A stretch of 64,000 bases of DNA from Desulfobulbus oralis (GCF_002952055.1 NZ_CP021255.1:1835501-1899500), one strand, 5' to 3'; counted from the first letter of the stretch, positions 42,182-51,677 are shown. A program made the numbers and translations. Notes: generated by a model from the sequence alone, not told the origin.

Positions 42182-43636
42182 ATGAATCTGCAGTTTCCCG
42201 AATTGATGAGAACCCAGCCCTATGTTGACGGACGCTGGGTGCAGTGCGGCAGGAGCTTTGCCGTGAACAATCCGGCGGATGGCGGCAAGGTGGCTGATGT
42301 GGGCGATGCCGATGTGCCCCTGGCCGAATCCGCCCTGGAAGCGGCTGCAGCCGCCTTTCCGGCCTGGCGCGACCGCACGGCTGCCGAACGCTGCCGCCTG
42401 CTGCACCGCTGGTGCGAGCTGATCGTCGAGCACCAGGAGGATCTGGCCCTGATCATTACCACGGAACAGGGCAAGCCTCTGGCCGAGGCCAGGGCGGAGC
42501 TGGCCAATGCCTGGGCCTTTGTCGAGTGGTTTGCCGAAGAGGGCAAGCGGGTGTACGGCGAGACCATTCCCGCACCCGGCACAGACAGGCGCATCGTGGT
42601 CATCAGGCAGCCGGTGGGCGTGGTGGCGGCCCTGACCCCGTGGAATTTCCCGAGTTCCATGATTACGAGAAAGGCCGCGCCCGCTCTGGCCGTGGGTTGC
42701 ACCTTTGTGCTGCGGCCGGCTTCGGCCACGCCGCTTTCCGCGCTGGCGCTCGCCAAACTGGCCGACATGGCCGGCATTCCGGCAGGGGTCTTCAACGTGG
42801 TGCCCAGCAGCGCCTCCCAGGCCATTGGCCGGCTCTTCACCGAGAGCCCCAGGGTCGCCAAGTTTTCCTTCACCGGCTCCACCGCAGTGGGCAGGGAACT
42901 CATGGCCCGGTGCGCCTCCACGGTCAAGCGTGTCTCGCTGGAGCTGGGCGGCAACGCGCCCTTTCTGGTCTTTGACGACGCCGATCTGGATGCCGCGGTG
43001 GCTGGCGCCATGGCAAGCAAATACCGCAATGCCGGCCAGACCTGCATCTGCGCCAACCGTTTTTTTGTGCAGCGGAGCGTGCAGGACGCCTTTGCGGACA
43101 GGCTCGCGGCAGCCGTCAAGGCGCTGAAAGTCGGCCCCGGCACGGCGGCGGGCGTGGACATCGGGCCGCTGATCAGCACAGAGGCGCTGCAGGATGTGGA
43201 TGCTCTGGTGCGGCAGTCGGTGGCCGCCGGCGCCACACTGGTGTGCGGCGGCAGGCCCCATGCCCTGGGCGGCACCTTCTACGAACCGACCATCCTGAAG
43301 GGGGTGAGCAATGACATGCCGATTGCGGTCAACGAAATTTTCGGCCCGGTTTCACCGCTCATCGTGTTCGATACCGAAGCCGAGGCTGTCCAACTGGCGA
43401 ACGACACGCCCTATGGCCTGGCCTCGTACTGCTATGCCCGCGACATTGGCCGGATCTGGCGGGTGGCCGAAGGGCTGGAATACGGCATGGTGGGCATCAA
43501 CGAGGCCGTGCTGACCAATGCCTCCGCCCCCTTTGGCGGGGTGAAGCAGTCCGGTCTGGGCCGGGAAGGCTCCCGTTACGGCCTGGACGAGTATCTGGAA
43601 ATCAAATATCTGTGCCTGGGCGGCATGCAGCAATAG
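42182..43636 (+). CDS. NAD(P)-dependent aldehyde dehydrogenase (GabD-like)
   Basis: Oxidises an aldehyde to an acid. It has 484 residues. TPWNFPSSMITRKAAPALAV is the cofactor cleft motif. FSFTGSTAVGRELM is the nucleotide-binding loop. VSLELGGNAPFLVFDDAD has the general-base Glu, and YRNAGQTCICANRFFVQ the nucleophile Cys. It ends with PFGGVKQSGLGREGSRYGLD. The pattern is closest to succinate-semialdehyde dehydrogenases. Position after the aldolase suggests it may oxidise the aldehyde released there. The ATG at 42182 follows AGGAAGG. Confidence 0.92.
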   Translation: MNLQFPELMRTQPYVDGRWVQCGRSFAVNNPADGGKVADVGDADVPLAESALEAAAAAFPAWRDRTAAERCRLLHRWCELIVEHQEDLALIITTEQGKPLAEARAELANAWAFVEWFAEEGKRVYGETIPAPGTDRRIVVIRQPVGVVAALTPWNFPSSMITRKAAPALAVGCTFVLRPASATPLSALALAKLADMAGIPAGVFNVVPSSASQAIGRLFTESPRVAKFSFTGSTAVGRELMARCASTVKRVSLELGGNAPFLVFDDADLDAAVAGAMASKYRNAGQTCICANRFFVQRSVQDAFADRLAAAVKALKVGPGTAAGVDIGPLISTEALQDVDALVRQSVAAGATLVCGGRPHALGGTFYEPTILKGVSNDMPIAVNEIFGPVSPLIVFDTEAEAVQLANDTPYGLASYCYARDIGRIWRVAEGLEYGMVGINEAVLTNASAPFGGVKQSGLGREGSRYGLDEYLEIKYLCLGGMQQ

Positions 43637-43853
43637 GCAGACTCAGGCGGCAGCCGGCGCATTCCTGTTGCATGAGCGCCGCTGACGGCCTGTTGAACGC
43701 TTCAGCGCTCATCTGACCCCGGCAGTTGCCCGGGGCAGGGGGCGCCTGCCAGGCTTCTGGGCGGCAGCGGACGTGGCGGCCGGCTCTCTCTTTTCCTGGC
43801 CCCGGCGCGGCGGCACAGCCAGCCCCCGGCCCGCCACCAACCGGAACAGCACT

Positions 43854-44762
43854 ATGTATTTTCCCACCGCAGGCATTGCATGCAACCCGCTTGTGCCCTT
43901 TCTCGTCTCTTTGGGCATTTCCTTTTTTACCAGCATGGGCGGCATCACGGGCGCGCTGCTGCTTCTGCCCTTTCAGATGAGTGTGCTGGGCTATGTCAAC
44001 CCCAGTGTGAGCGCCACCAACCAGTTTTTCAATGTCCTGGCCTGTCCTTCCGGGGTCTGGACCTACTGGCGCGAGGGCCGGATGGTCTGGCCGCTTGCGG
44101 CGGCGATTGTGGCGGGCACTCTGCCCGGCGTGTTTCTGGGGGCGGTGGTGCGGGTCTGGCTTTTGCCCGATCCCGGCCATTTCAGGGTATTTGTCGCTCT
44201 GGTCCTGCTCTCTATGGGCGGCAGGCTGGCCAGGGACGCATGGCGAAGCCGGCCGGCCCTGCCCAGCCGGACAGCAGGCCAGCGGCAGCGCCCTGGGTCC
44301 GGCTCCCCCTTTGTCTGCCAGGTGCTGCGCCGGAGCAGCCGGGAAATCGTCCTCTCGTTTCAGCATCGGACCTACACCGTCACCGCGCGCAGGTTGTGGC
44401 TGCTGAGCCTGAGCGTAGGCCTCGTTGGCGGCGTTTACGGCATTGGGGGCGGCGGCATCATTGCCACCTTTCTCATCTCCTTGTTTGGCCTGCCCATTTA
44501 CGTGGCGGCCGGCGCGACGCTCTTTGCCACAGCCCTCACTTCGCTGGCCGCGGTGGGTTTTTATGCCCTGCTGGCGCCCCTCTCCCCAGACCTGGCCGTG
44601 ACGCCGGACTGGAAGCTGGGCCTGTTGATGGGCCTGGGCGGCATGTGCGGCATGTACTTCGGGTCGCGCTGCCAGAAATTCGTCCCCCAGGCGGCGCTCA
44701 AGACCATGCTGGCCCTGATCATGCTCCTGACCGCCCTGCGCTATCTGGCCCGGGCGCTGTAA
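43854..44762 (+). CDS. TauE/SafE family anion permease, copy 1
   Basis: A membrane protein of 302 residues with about eight helices. It has the DUF81/TauE repeat: SFFTSMGGITGALLLLPFQM in the first half and LVGGVYGIGGGGIIATFLIS in the second. NPSVSATNQF and AGATLFATALTSL are also typical. The family exports sulfite, sulfoacetate or other organosulfur anions. A hydrophilic loop (about residues 125-165) separates the halves. The ATG at 43854 matches the start of the second copy. Confidence 0.88.
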   Translation: MYFPTAGIACNPLVPFLVSLGISFFTSMGGITGALLLLPFQMSVLGYVNPSVSATNQFFNVLACPSGVWTYWREGRMVWPLAAAIVAGTLPGVFLGAVVRVWLLPDPGHFRVFVALVLLSMGGRLARDAWRSRPALPSRTAGQRQRPGSGSPFVCQVLRRSSREIVLSFQHRTYTVTARRLWLLSLSVGLVGGVYGIGGGGIIATFLISLFGLPIYVAAGATLFATALTSLAAVGFYALLAPLSPDLAVTPDWKLGLLMGLGGMCGMYFGSRCQKFVPQAALKTMLALIMLLTALRYLARAL

Positions 44763-44822
44763 AAAAACGGGTCATTGTGCGACGGTTTCTTTCCAGAGCG
44801 AAATGCATATACAGGTGAGCCC

Positions 44823-45722
44823 ATGTACTTTCCCACCGCAGGCATTGCATGCCACCCGCTTGTGCCCTTTGCCGTGGCCGCAGGCCTTTCCTTCTTCACC
44901 AGCATGGGCGGCATCAGCGGCGCCTTTTTGCTGCTGCCCTTCCAGATGAGTGTGCTGGGCTACGTCAACCCCAGCGTGAGCGCCACCAACCAGTTCTACA
45001 ACCTTATCGCCACGCCGTCCGGCATCTGGCGCTACCGGCGGGAGGGCCGGCTGGTCTGGCCGCTCGCGGGCACGATCGCAGCCGGCACCCTGCCCGGCGT
45101 TCTGGTCGGCGCCTTCGTGCGCATCTATCTCCTGCCCGATCCCGGACATTTCAAAATCTTTGCCGGACTGGTGCTGCTCTACATCGGTCTGCGCCTGGCC
45201 GTGAGCGTCTGGCAGGAGCGCGCTGCGCTGGGGCGGCGGAGCGGCAGAAGAACCGCAGACACTTGGGTGGGCGGCTGCCAGACCCTTGTCTGGAACGGCC
45301 GGGAAATCCGGCTGCGCTTTCAGGAGCGGGATTTTGCCCTCTCCACACGCAGCCTTTTGCTGCTCAGCCTGATTGTAGGCCTGGTGGGCGGCATTTACGG
45401 GATTGGCGGCGGGGCCATCATGTCGCCCTTTCTGGTGTCGCTGTTCGGGCTGCCGGTATACGTGGTGGCCGGCGCCACCCTGTGCGCCACCGCCCTGACC
45501 TCCTTTGCCGGCGTGGCCTGCTACTGGATGCTCGCCCCCTTCCATGCGGGCATCGCCGTGGCCCCCGACTGGCGGCTGGGGCTCCTGATCGGCCTGGGCG
45601 GCATGTGCGGCATGTACGCGGGCGCGCGCTGCCAGAAATTCGTGCCGGCCGCTGTCATCAAGGTCATGCTGGTCCTGGTGCTCTGCTTTACGGCCCTGCG
45701 CTATCTGCTGCAGGCGCTGTAA
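44823..45722 (+). CDS. TauE/SafE family anion permease, copy 2
   Basis: A 299-residue paralogue of the preceding gene, starting with nearly the same MYFPTAGIACHPLVPF and sharing SFFTSMGGISGAFLLLPFQM, NPSVSATNQFYN and GGIYGIGGGAIMSPF. The copies are tandem, 60 bases apart, same strand and same length, so they arose by duplication. They differ mainly in the central loop, which may set substrate choice or reflect hetero-oligomer use. A weak GGTGAG precedes the ATG. Confidence 0.88.
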   Translation: MYFPTAGIACHPLVPFAVAAGLSFFTSMGGISGAFLLLPFQMSVLGYVNPSVSATNQFYNLIATPSGIWRYRREGRLVWPLAGTIAAGTLPGVLVGAFVRIYLLPDPGHFKIFAGLVLLYIGLRLAVSVWQERAALGRRSGRRTADTWVGGCQTLVWNGREIRLRFQERDFALSTRSLLLLSLIVGLVGGIYGIGGGAIMSPFLVSLFGLPVYVVAGATLCATALTSFAGVACYWMLAPFHAGIAVAPDWRLGLLIGLGGMCGMYAGARCQKFVPAAVIKVMLVLVLCFTALRYLLQAL

Positions 45723-45941
45723 ACCCGGCACGGCGCAGGGCACCGCACCTGAGGTCTCCCGAAGGGTCACGGGCCGCCTCGTTGCGGCCAGGCCCAGGGG
45801 CGCTGCCTGATCCGCTCTCTATCGCCTCAGATCCCTGAAAAAAACATCCCCCGATTTCCGGCACATGCCCGGGGCCAGGGTATTGCTCTTGCTGGCAATG
45901 GGGTGGACGGGGTGGCCATGGGGCCAGGTGAGCAGCATCCG

Positions 45942-45977
45942 AAAAAAAGGGGGGCAGACCCTGTGGTCTGCCCCCTG
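45942..45977 (-). terminator. Terminator after tRNA-Arg
   Basis: GGGGGCAGACC pairs with GGTCTGCCCCC around CTGT, with a T7 run on the minus strand downstream. It is 11 bases past the tRNA 3' end. Confidence 0.85.
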
Positions 45978-45987
45978 TCTTGCATGG

Positions 45988-46060
45988 CGCGCCCGGAGGG
46001 AATCGAACCCCCAATAGCCGGATTCGAAGTCCGGTGCCTTATCCGTTGGGCAACGGGCGC
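45988..46060 (-). tRNA. tRNA-Arg (anticodon TCG)
   Basis: The minus strand starts GCGCCCGTTGCCCAACGG and closes with CGGGCGC. The anticodon stem CCGGA/TCCGG encloses CTTCGAA, giving TCG (reads CGA). The T-arm reads GGTTCGATTCC. CCA is not encoded. It lies between pilT (upstream on the same strand) and its terminator. Confidence 0.95.
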
Positions 46061-46066
46061 AAGGGT

Positions 46067-47149
46067 TCAGATTTCCGTGAAATCGGCCGGCTGGCGGCGC
46101 AGGTACTTCAGGAAGCGCGGTTTGTCGTTGCAGTTCGTGTACGCGTCCTCGGCGCTGATCTGATGTCTGCTTAACAGTTCCTCGATGGCGTCGTCCAGAG
46201 TCTGCATGCCGTACTTTTTACCGGTCTGCATGGCGGAGAGAATCTGGTAGGTTTTGGATTCGCGGATCAGGTTGCGCACGGCCGGGGTGCAGATGAGGAT
46301 TTCCAGCGCCGCCACGCGACCCTTGACATCGACCCGCTTGAAGAGTGTTTGCGAGACCACGGCCTTGAGCGCGTCGGAAAGGGTGGAGCGCACCTGCCCC
46401 TGCTGGTCGGCCGGAAAGATTTCGATGACGCGGTCAACCGTCTTCATGGCGTTCATGGTGTGCAGGGTGCTGAACACCAGATGACCGGTCATGCTGGCCT
46501 CCATGGCCAGTGAAATGGTCTCCAGGTCACGCATTTCGCCGACCAGAATGATGTCCGGGTCTTCACGGAGGGCGCCGCGCAGGGCGGCGGTGAAACTTTT
46601 GGTGTGGGTGCCGAGTTCGCGGTGATTGATGATGCAGCTCTGACTCTTGTGCACAAACTCGATGGGGTCTTCAATCGTGATGATATGGTGTTTGCGCGTG
46701 CGGTTGCACTCGTCGATAATGGCGGCCAGGGTCGTTGATTTGCCCGAACCCGTTGGTCCGGTGACCAGGACCAGACCTTTCGGCAGTTGGGCCAGCCGGG
46801 CGATGACCTTGGGCAGGCCCAGTTGTTCGCAGTTGAGAATGGTACTGGGAATTTCGCGGAATACGGCGCCGATACCGTTTTTCTGCTGAAAGAAGTTGCA
46901 ACGGTAGCGGGCCAGACCTGGGATTTCATAACCAAAGTCCATGTCCCCGGATTCTTCGAAGATTTTGATTTTGTCTTCAGGGCAGACTTCGTACAGCAAA
47001 TTCTTGAGGCCGTCGTTGTCCAGCACACGGAATTTGACACGCTCCATTTCGCCACGGATGCGCAGCACAGGCTGTTGCCCGGCCATCATGTGCAAGTCGG
47101 AAGCGCCCTCATCGTTCATGAGTTTGAAAAAAGCGTCAATCTGAGCCAT
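46067..47149 (-). CDS. pilT: Type IV pilus retraction ATPase PilT
   Basis: A hexameric secretion ATPase that depolymerises type IV pili for twitching. It has 360 residues. Walker A is LVTGPTGSGKSTTLAAII. The Asp box is IITIEDPIEFVH. Walker B is ALREDPDIILVGEMRD with the following TGHLVFSTLHTMNA (His box). The start DAFFKLMNDEGASDLHMMAG is typical. The C-terminal AIRNLIRE-type retraction motif appears as AVRNLIRESK, supporting PilT over PilB. It follows the TPR gene closely in a selA-TPR-pilT operon. Confidence 0.92.
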   Translation of the reverse strand: MAQIDAFFKLMNDEGASDLHMMAGQQPVLRIRGEMERVKFRVLDNDGLKNLLYEVCPEDKIKIFEESGDMDFGYEIPGLARYRCNFFQQKNGIGAVFREIPSTILNCEQLGLPKVIARLAQLPKGLVLVTGPTGSGKSTTLAAIIDECNRTRKHHIITIEDPIEFVHKSQSCIINHRELGTHTKSFTAALRGALREDPDIILVGEMRDLETISLAMEASMTGHLVFSTLHTMNAMKTVDRVIEIFPADQQGQVRSTLSDALKAVVSQTLFKRVDVKGRVAALEILICTPAVRNLIRESKTYQILSAMQTGKKYGMQTLDDAIEELLSRHQISAEDAYTNCNDKPRFLKYLRRQPADFTEI

Positions 47150-47170
47150 ACCTTGTCTTCTCCTGAAGAT

Positions 47171-49324
47171 CTATTGTCCCGTTTTCCTGGAGCCTGCCCT
47201 TTTGGCCGGCGCGGATTTCCTGCCGGACTTCGTGCTGGGCAGACCGGCCAGCGCGCGGGCAATGCTTTCCCTGAATTCCCAGGTGATTGTATGCAATTTT
47301 CTAATCCGGTTCAACCAGTAGCGTGCCTGGCTGGGATTCTTTTTTTGCACGTTGATCTGCGCGGCCAGCCACATGCCCCGGGCATTGGCCGGATCGAGCC
47401 GCAGACACTGCCTCGCGGCGCGGGTGGCGGCATCCAGGCTGCCACAGTCCAGATAGCAGTCGCCCAGAATATGCCAGAGCTCGGCATCGTCCCATTTGAG
47501 ACGCACCGCCTGCTGGCAGAAGTGCAGACCCAGCTCCGGGCCTTCGCCGTGCAGGCGATAGAGTGCGCCCAGATGGGCCAGGGCAATGGCATCCTGCGGC
47601 GCCAGTTTCATGGCCTGCTCAAAGGCCCTGATGGCCTTGCCGTTTTGCCCCGCGCCCTTGAGGGCCAGCCCGAGCTGGCGGTGGTACAGGGCATCGTCAT
47701 CGCCGCTGTCCGCCCTTAGCTTGTCCCAGTCCTCCAGCACTTCCAGGGCCAGATCCTCACGTTGCCGCTCCAGATACAGTTGCACCAGCGACTTGAGGAG
47801 TTCCCGGGGCAGGGGCTCGCTGGCCGGGAAGACGGTCCGGGCCAGTTCCAGCTTGGCCAGCGCCTCGGCGTTTTTCCCCTTACGCAGGAGAATATAACCC
47901 AGATTCGCCAGGGCCATGTGGTTGTTGGCGTCCAGTGCCAGCAGCCGGCGAAAGCACTCCGCTGCCTGCGTTTCCTGCCCATAGGCCCCAAGCGTCACCC
48001 CCAGGCTGTTCAGGAGGTTGACATCGTCCGCTTTCAGCCTGAGGCCCCGCCGGTACTCCTGAATGGCCTGATGGTAGTCGCCTTCCTCGAAAAAGGAATC
48101 GCCGCTGACATTCAGGGTCAGATGGTCGAAAAGGACGAGCTGACCCGGCCCCAGCAGAGAGGCGTGCAGCAGGGCCTTGAAACAGTTGGCCGGGGTCGCC
48201 CTTTTGGGGTAGTCGAGGCAGGGATAGCCCGCGATGCCGACGGCAATGGGGACATCGGGGAGTTCTTCGTGCAGGGCGGTCCGGATCTGCTCCGCCCTGT
48301 CCGCCACCTCCGCCGGCGCCATGCCCGGGAAGAAGCAGACCAGGGTCCGCTCGTCGTCCATCCAGAGCACCGGAATATTCTTTTTGAGTTCCACCTGCGA
48401 AACCCAGACGTAGCTTGGCCCCTCCGGTGCGATGGCCAGACGGAAGATGGCAATGGCAAAGCTGCGCTGCCCCTGCCACTTGCGCTGCAGGTGGTGGAAC
48501 ACTTCATTGTCAGCCAGACGAAAACGGCGGGTGCGGCGCTCGATCGGGCCGGAACCGCAGATCAGGCCAAAGGGCCCCTGCCTGTCCGCACTCGTGAGGC
48601 ACTCCTGAAAACCGCCCAGGCCGCTTTCCGCGATAATGCTCCTGGCCCGTGCCGCATCCAGGTACACGATCTGCACACGACGAAGCCCCTCCTGCCTGAG
48701 CCGCCGCTGCAGCAGACGCGCGCCCCGGCGGGCGGAACCCGGGCCGCTTTCGTTCTCCTCCCCTTTTTTCAGCACCCCGAACAGGCCGTAGCCGCAGGAG
48801 AAAAGCGCCCCGTCCGCATGCTGCCGCAGCAGGCGGGCGCATTCCTCACAGCTCTGCAGGCTCTCACTGAGATTCCTGCGCATGCCGCCCATTTGCACGA
48901 GAAAGAACATGGCACCGTTTGCCAAAGTGCAGTTCAGGGCATGCAGATTATAGAGCCCGGTCTGGGCATCAACAAAGGCCGGCCTGAGGTGCGTGAGGAT
49001 GTGCACCACGGAGGCGGCCTGTGCCAGCAGCCAGTCGTCCTTGAGCATCTTCACCAGCTTTTTATCCGCTGTCTGCAGCCGGAGCGTGGCGAGCGGCTCC
49101 TCCCTGCCCTCCGCTTGCAGGGGCAGGAGCAGACAGAAATGACTGTCATCCGCCTCCTGCGGCGGGGCGTCTGCGGGCAGGAAATCGAGTTCGAGGCTGG
49201 GCGGGAACAGAAAGGCAATGGCCTTGAGAAAGGGACGGGCCAGAAGCTGGAAATCTTCGGGCCGTAAAAGCTCCGGAATGTCCGGATCGGGCAGGACGGC
49301 GACCTTGTTCGTGTGGGTGATCAT
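47171..49324 (-). CDS. TPR protein with degenerate GGDEF-like domains
   Basis: The product has 717 residues. Region 1-120 is unassigned. DAQTGLYNLHALNCTL near residue 120 looks like the start of a GGDEF domain, and residues about 285-400 (RSFAIAIFRLAI to GPGQLVLFDHLTL) have the fold's strand pattern, but no GG[DE]EF signature is present, so cyclase activity is unlikely. From about 410 on are at least seven TPR units (GDYHQAIQEYRRGLRLKADD onward). The C-terminus is Lys-rich. It may be a scaffold for pilus or signalling complexes. It overlaps selA by 4 bases. Confidence 0.75.
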   Translation of the reverse strand: MITHTNKVAVLPDPDIPELLRPEDFQLLARPFLKAIAFLFPPSLELDFLPADAPPQEADDSHFCLLLPLQAEGREEPLATLRLQTADKKLVKMLKDDWLLAQAASVVHILTHLRPAFVDAQTGLYNLHALNCTLANGAMFFLVQMGGMRRNLSESLQSCEECARLLRQHADGALFSCGYGLFGVLKKGEENESGPGSARRGARLLQRRLRQEGLRRVQIVYLDAARARSIIAESGLGGFQECLTSADRQGPFGLICGSGPIERRTRRFRLADNEVFHHLQRKWQGQRSFAIAIFRLAIAPEGPSYVWVSQVELKKNIPVLWMDDERTLVCFFPGMAPAEVADRAEQIRTALHEELPDVPIAVGIAGYPCLDYPKRATPANCFKALLHASLLGPGQLVLFDHLTLNVSGDSFFEEGDYHQAIQEYRRGLRLKADDVNLLNSLGVTLGAYGQETQAAECFRRLLALDANNHMALANLGYILLRKGKNAEALAKLELARTVFPASEPLPRELLKSLVQLYLERQREDLALEVLEDWDKLRADSGDDDALYHRQLGLALKGAGQNGKAIRAFEQAMKLAPQDAIALAHLGALYRLHGEGPELGLHFCQQAVRLKWDDAELWHILGDCYLDCGSLDAATRAARQCLRLDPANARGMWLAAQINVQKKNPSQARYWLNRIRKLHTITWEFRESIARALAGLPSTKSGRKSAPAKRAGSRKTGQ

Positions 49325-50739
49325 GGCAGTGCCAGGGCGTGTTGCAGACTGTGTGCAAGCAGAGGTTCTTCTTCCTGCGCAATGGTGCGCATATCCAGAT
49401 AAAGGGCATCATGCTCCATGCGGCCGATAACAGGCACCGGCGTCCGGCGCAGACGCAGTTCCAGCTCCTGGGCGCTCATGCTTTTGGGGCGAAGCGCAAG
49501 GCCCCAACTGGGCAGATGCTGTGCAGGCAGGGAGCCGCCCCCGGCCTGCGCCTGCATGGCGCAAAGTTCCAGTTGACAGGCCGCGCTCAGGGCCGCTGGC
49601 GCGGCGTCCAGAAAATGCTGCGCCCGCTTTCTGACCGAAGCCTCCGGCTCGGCCAGCATCCTGAGCGTCGGGATTTCGGCCAGGGCGCTTTGTTCATCCA
49701 GGTAGAGCCGGAGCACGGCTTCCAGCGCGGCCAGGGTCAGTTTGTCGATGCGAAGCGCCCTGGTGAGCGGATTCCGGCGGATCTGTTCAATGAGGGCGAC
49801 CCGGCCCACAAGGATGCCGGCCTGCGGCCCCCCCAAAAGCTTGTCGCCGCTGAAACAGGCCAGGTCAAGGCCGGCGGCCAGCGCCTCCTGCACGCTTGGT
49901 TCGGGTTGCAGGCCGAGACGGCTTAAATCCACCAGACAGCCCGAACCCAGGTCCTCCAGCACCGGAATGCCGTGTTTGTGACCCAGAGCCACCAGATCGG
50001 GCAGCGGCACTTCGCTCGTGAAGCCCAGGATGCGGTAATTGCTGGTATGCACCTTGAGCAGCAGCGCGGTATCCGGGCCGATGGCCGCTTCGTAGTCGGC
50101 GGCATGGGTTCGGTTGGTGGTGCCCACTTCCACCAGCCGGGCGCCGCTTTTGGCCATGACATCCGGAATGCGGAAGGACCCGCCGATTTCCACCAGTTGT
50201 CCGCGGGACACCACGACTTCCCGGTTTCTGGCCAGCGTGTCCAGGGCCAGCAGCACGGCCGCCGCATTGTTGTTGACCACCAGGGCCGCTTCGGCGCCGG
50301 TGATTTCTTGCAGAATGCCGGCCACATGGCTGTAGCGCAGGCCGCGCCTGCCGGTCTCCAGATCCAGCTCCAGATTGGCATAGCCGGCCGCCAGCCGGGC
50401 CAGCTCCTCCGCAATGGCCGGCGCAAGCGGCGAGCGGCCCATATTGGTGTGGATGATGACCCCCGTGCCGTTGATCACCCGCCTGAGGCTCGGCCGGTGA
50501 TAGGTCCGCACAAAAACCTGCAGCTCGGAGAGTACCTGTTCCCGGCTGAGAATATCCGTTCTGCCGGCCTGCACCTGTTCCCGGAGCCCATCCAGAAAAA
50601 GCCGGCTGGCATGCGCGAGCCGGGCTGGCGGGATCGCGCCGGTATCGGGGCTGCCTGCCAGAAATTGCAGGCAGAGCCGGACACTGGGCAGAAGGCGCAG
50701 GAGCCCCTGCTCCCCTGCCTTTGTTTCCGTATGATTCAA
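49321..50739 (-). CDS. selA: L-seryl-tRNA(Sec) selenium transferase
   Basis: A PLP enzyme converting Ser-tRNA(Sec) to Sec-tRNA(Sec) with selenophosphate. It has 472 residues. SLRRVINGTGVIIHTNMGRS is the family signature. LACFSGDKLLGGPQAGILVG holds the PLP Lys. VSRGQLVEIGGSFRIPDV and LVEVGTTNRTHAADY are the conserved active-site segments. It shows that the organism uses selenocysteine. Its stop overlaps the TPR gene start (ATGA). Confidence 0.95.
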   Translation of the reverse strand: MNHTETKAGEQGLLRLLPSVRLCLQFLAGSPDTGAIPPARLAHASRLFLDGLREQVQAGRTDILSREQVLSELQVFVRTYHRPSLRRVINGTGVIIHTNMGRSPLAPAIAEELARLAAGYANLELDLETGRRGLRYSHVAGILQEITGAEAALVVNNNAAAVLLALDTLARNREVVVSRGQLVEIGGSFRIPDVMAKSGARLVEVGTTNRTHAADYEAAIGPDTALLLKVHTSNYRILGFTSEVPLPDLVALGHKHGIPVLEDLGSGCLVDLSRLGLQPEPSVQEALAAGLDLACFSGDKLLGGPQAGILVGRVALIEQIRRNPLTRALRIDKLTLAALEAVLRLYLDEQSALAEIPTLRMLAEPEASVRKRAQHFLDAAPAALSAACQLELCAMQAQAGGGSLPAQHLPSWGLALRPKSMSAQELELRLRRTPVPVIGRMEHDALYLDMRTIAQEEEPLLAHSLQHALALP

Positions 50740-50939
50740 AGCAATCCTGCCATGATGTTTTCAAAAGAAGTTCATGATTGGTATGCCGTAAAAAAACAAG
50801 AAATGCAAGTCGTGGCCCAATGGTCTGTGCTCCAAAGCACAAAATTTTCCCCCTCAAGCCGGCGCAATCTGGTAAAAGAAACGGGTTGACGCATACAAGG
50901 GGGTCCAGAACCCCTGAAATCGAATGACCGGAGGCCACC

Positions 50940-51677
50940 ATGCAGCAGATTTTCCACCTTACATGCCCTGTTCTGACGGCACTGGCGCTTCTTTTGCCCG
51001 CCGCCTCGGCCCTCGCCCTGTCGGACAGTGATGCCCAGACCTTTTACAGCAGTTCTTCGGAATACCGGAAGGCGTATGATGCCATGAATGCGGCCTGGGA
51101 TGCGGTGAAGCAGAAAGGCACGCCCGCCCAGATGGCCGCCCTGCGCGATTCGCAGCGCTACTGGCTGGGCAAGGTGCGGGACAGCGCGGTTGGCAACATC
51201 ATGGCGCAGCATCTCGACCCGGCGCAGAAGTATGCCCTGGTGACCAAGGTGCGGGTGTTCAAGATGGAGGCCTTCGCGCAGCAGGCGGCGAACGGGAGCA
51301 AGCCGGTCGCCGTTTCCGGCACGGTCTCCCGCATGAACGACCTCGACGGTGACGGCTGGGGCATCTGCAGCCCGGTCAGCGTGAAGGGCGCCAGCCAGTC
51401 GAGCTGTCTCTACGTGGCCCACCTTTCCGATTTGTCTGCAGACTCGCCCCTGCGCGCGACTCTGGAAAGTGCGGCGAATGATGGCCGGAAAATCGAGATA
51501 AGGGGCCGGTTGCTCTCCCCTGACGGCTTTGATCCGGCAAGCGTCAGCATCCCGGACCAGCCGGCCAAGGCGGATGCAGCCGGACAGAGCGAAGGAGCCG
51601 GCGATGGCGTGCAGAGCGGAGACGCCGCGCCAACTCGGGCAGTTCCCGGCAAAACAGCCCGGGAAGCGGGCAAATGA
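50940..51677 (+). CDS. Exported protein with an LprI-like N-terminal segment
   Basis: The product has 245 residues with a signal peptide (PVLTALALLLPAASALALS). Then SSSSEYRKAYDAMNAAWDAV and LRDSQRYWLGKVRDSAV, a pattern like DUF1311/LprI proteins (R-x-x-Q-x-x-W), but without its Cys set. Residues 110-185 look like a small beta domain with GTVSRMNDLDGDGWGICSPV, and the C-terminal 50 residues are low-complexity. Function unknown. It is divergent from selA. Confidence 0.6.
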   Translation: MQQIFHLTCPVLTALALLLPAASALALSDSDAQTFYSSSSEYRKAYDAMNAAWDAVKQKGTPAQMAALRDSQRYWLGKVRDSAVGNIMAQHLDPAQKYALVTKVRVFKMEAFAQQAANGSKPVAVSGTVSRMNDLDGDGWGICSPVSVKGASQSSCLYVAHLSDLSADSPLRATLESAANDGRKIEIRGRLLSPDGFDPASVSIPDQPAKADAAGQSEGAGDGVQSGDAAPTRAVPGKTAREAGK

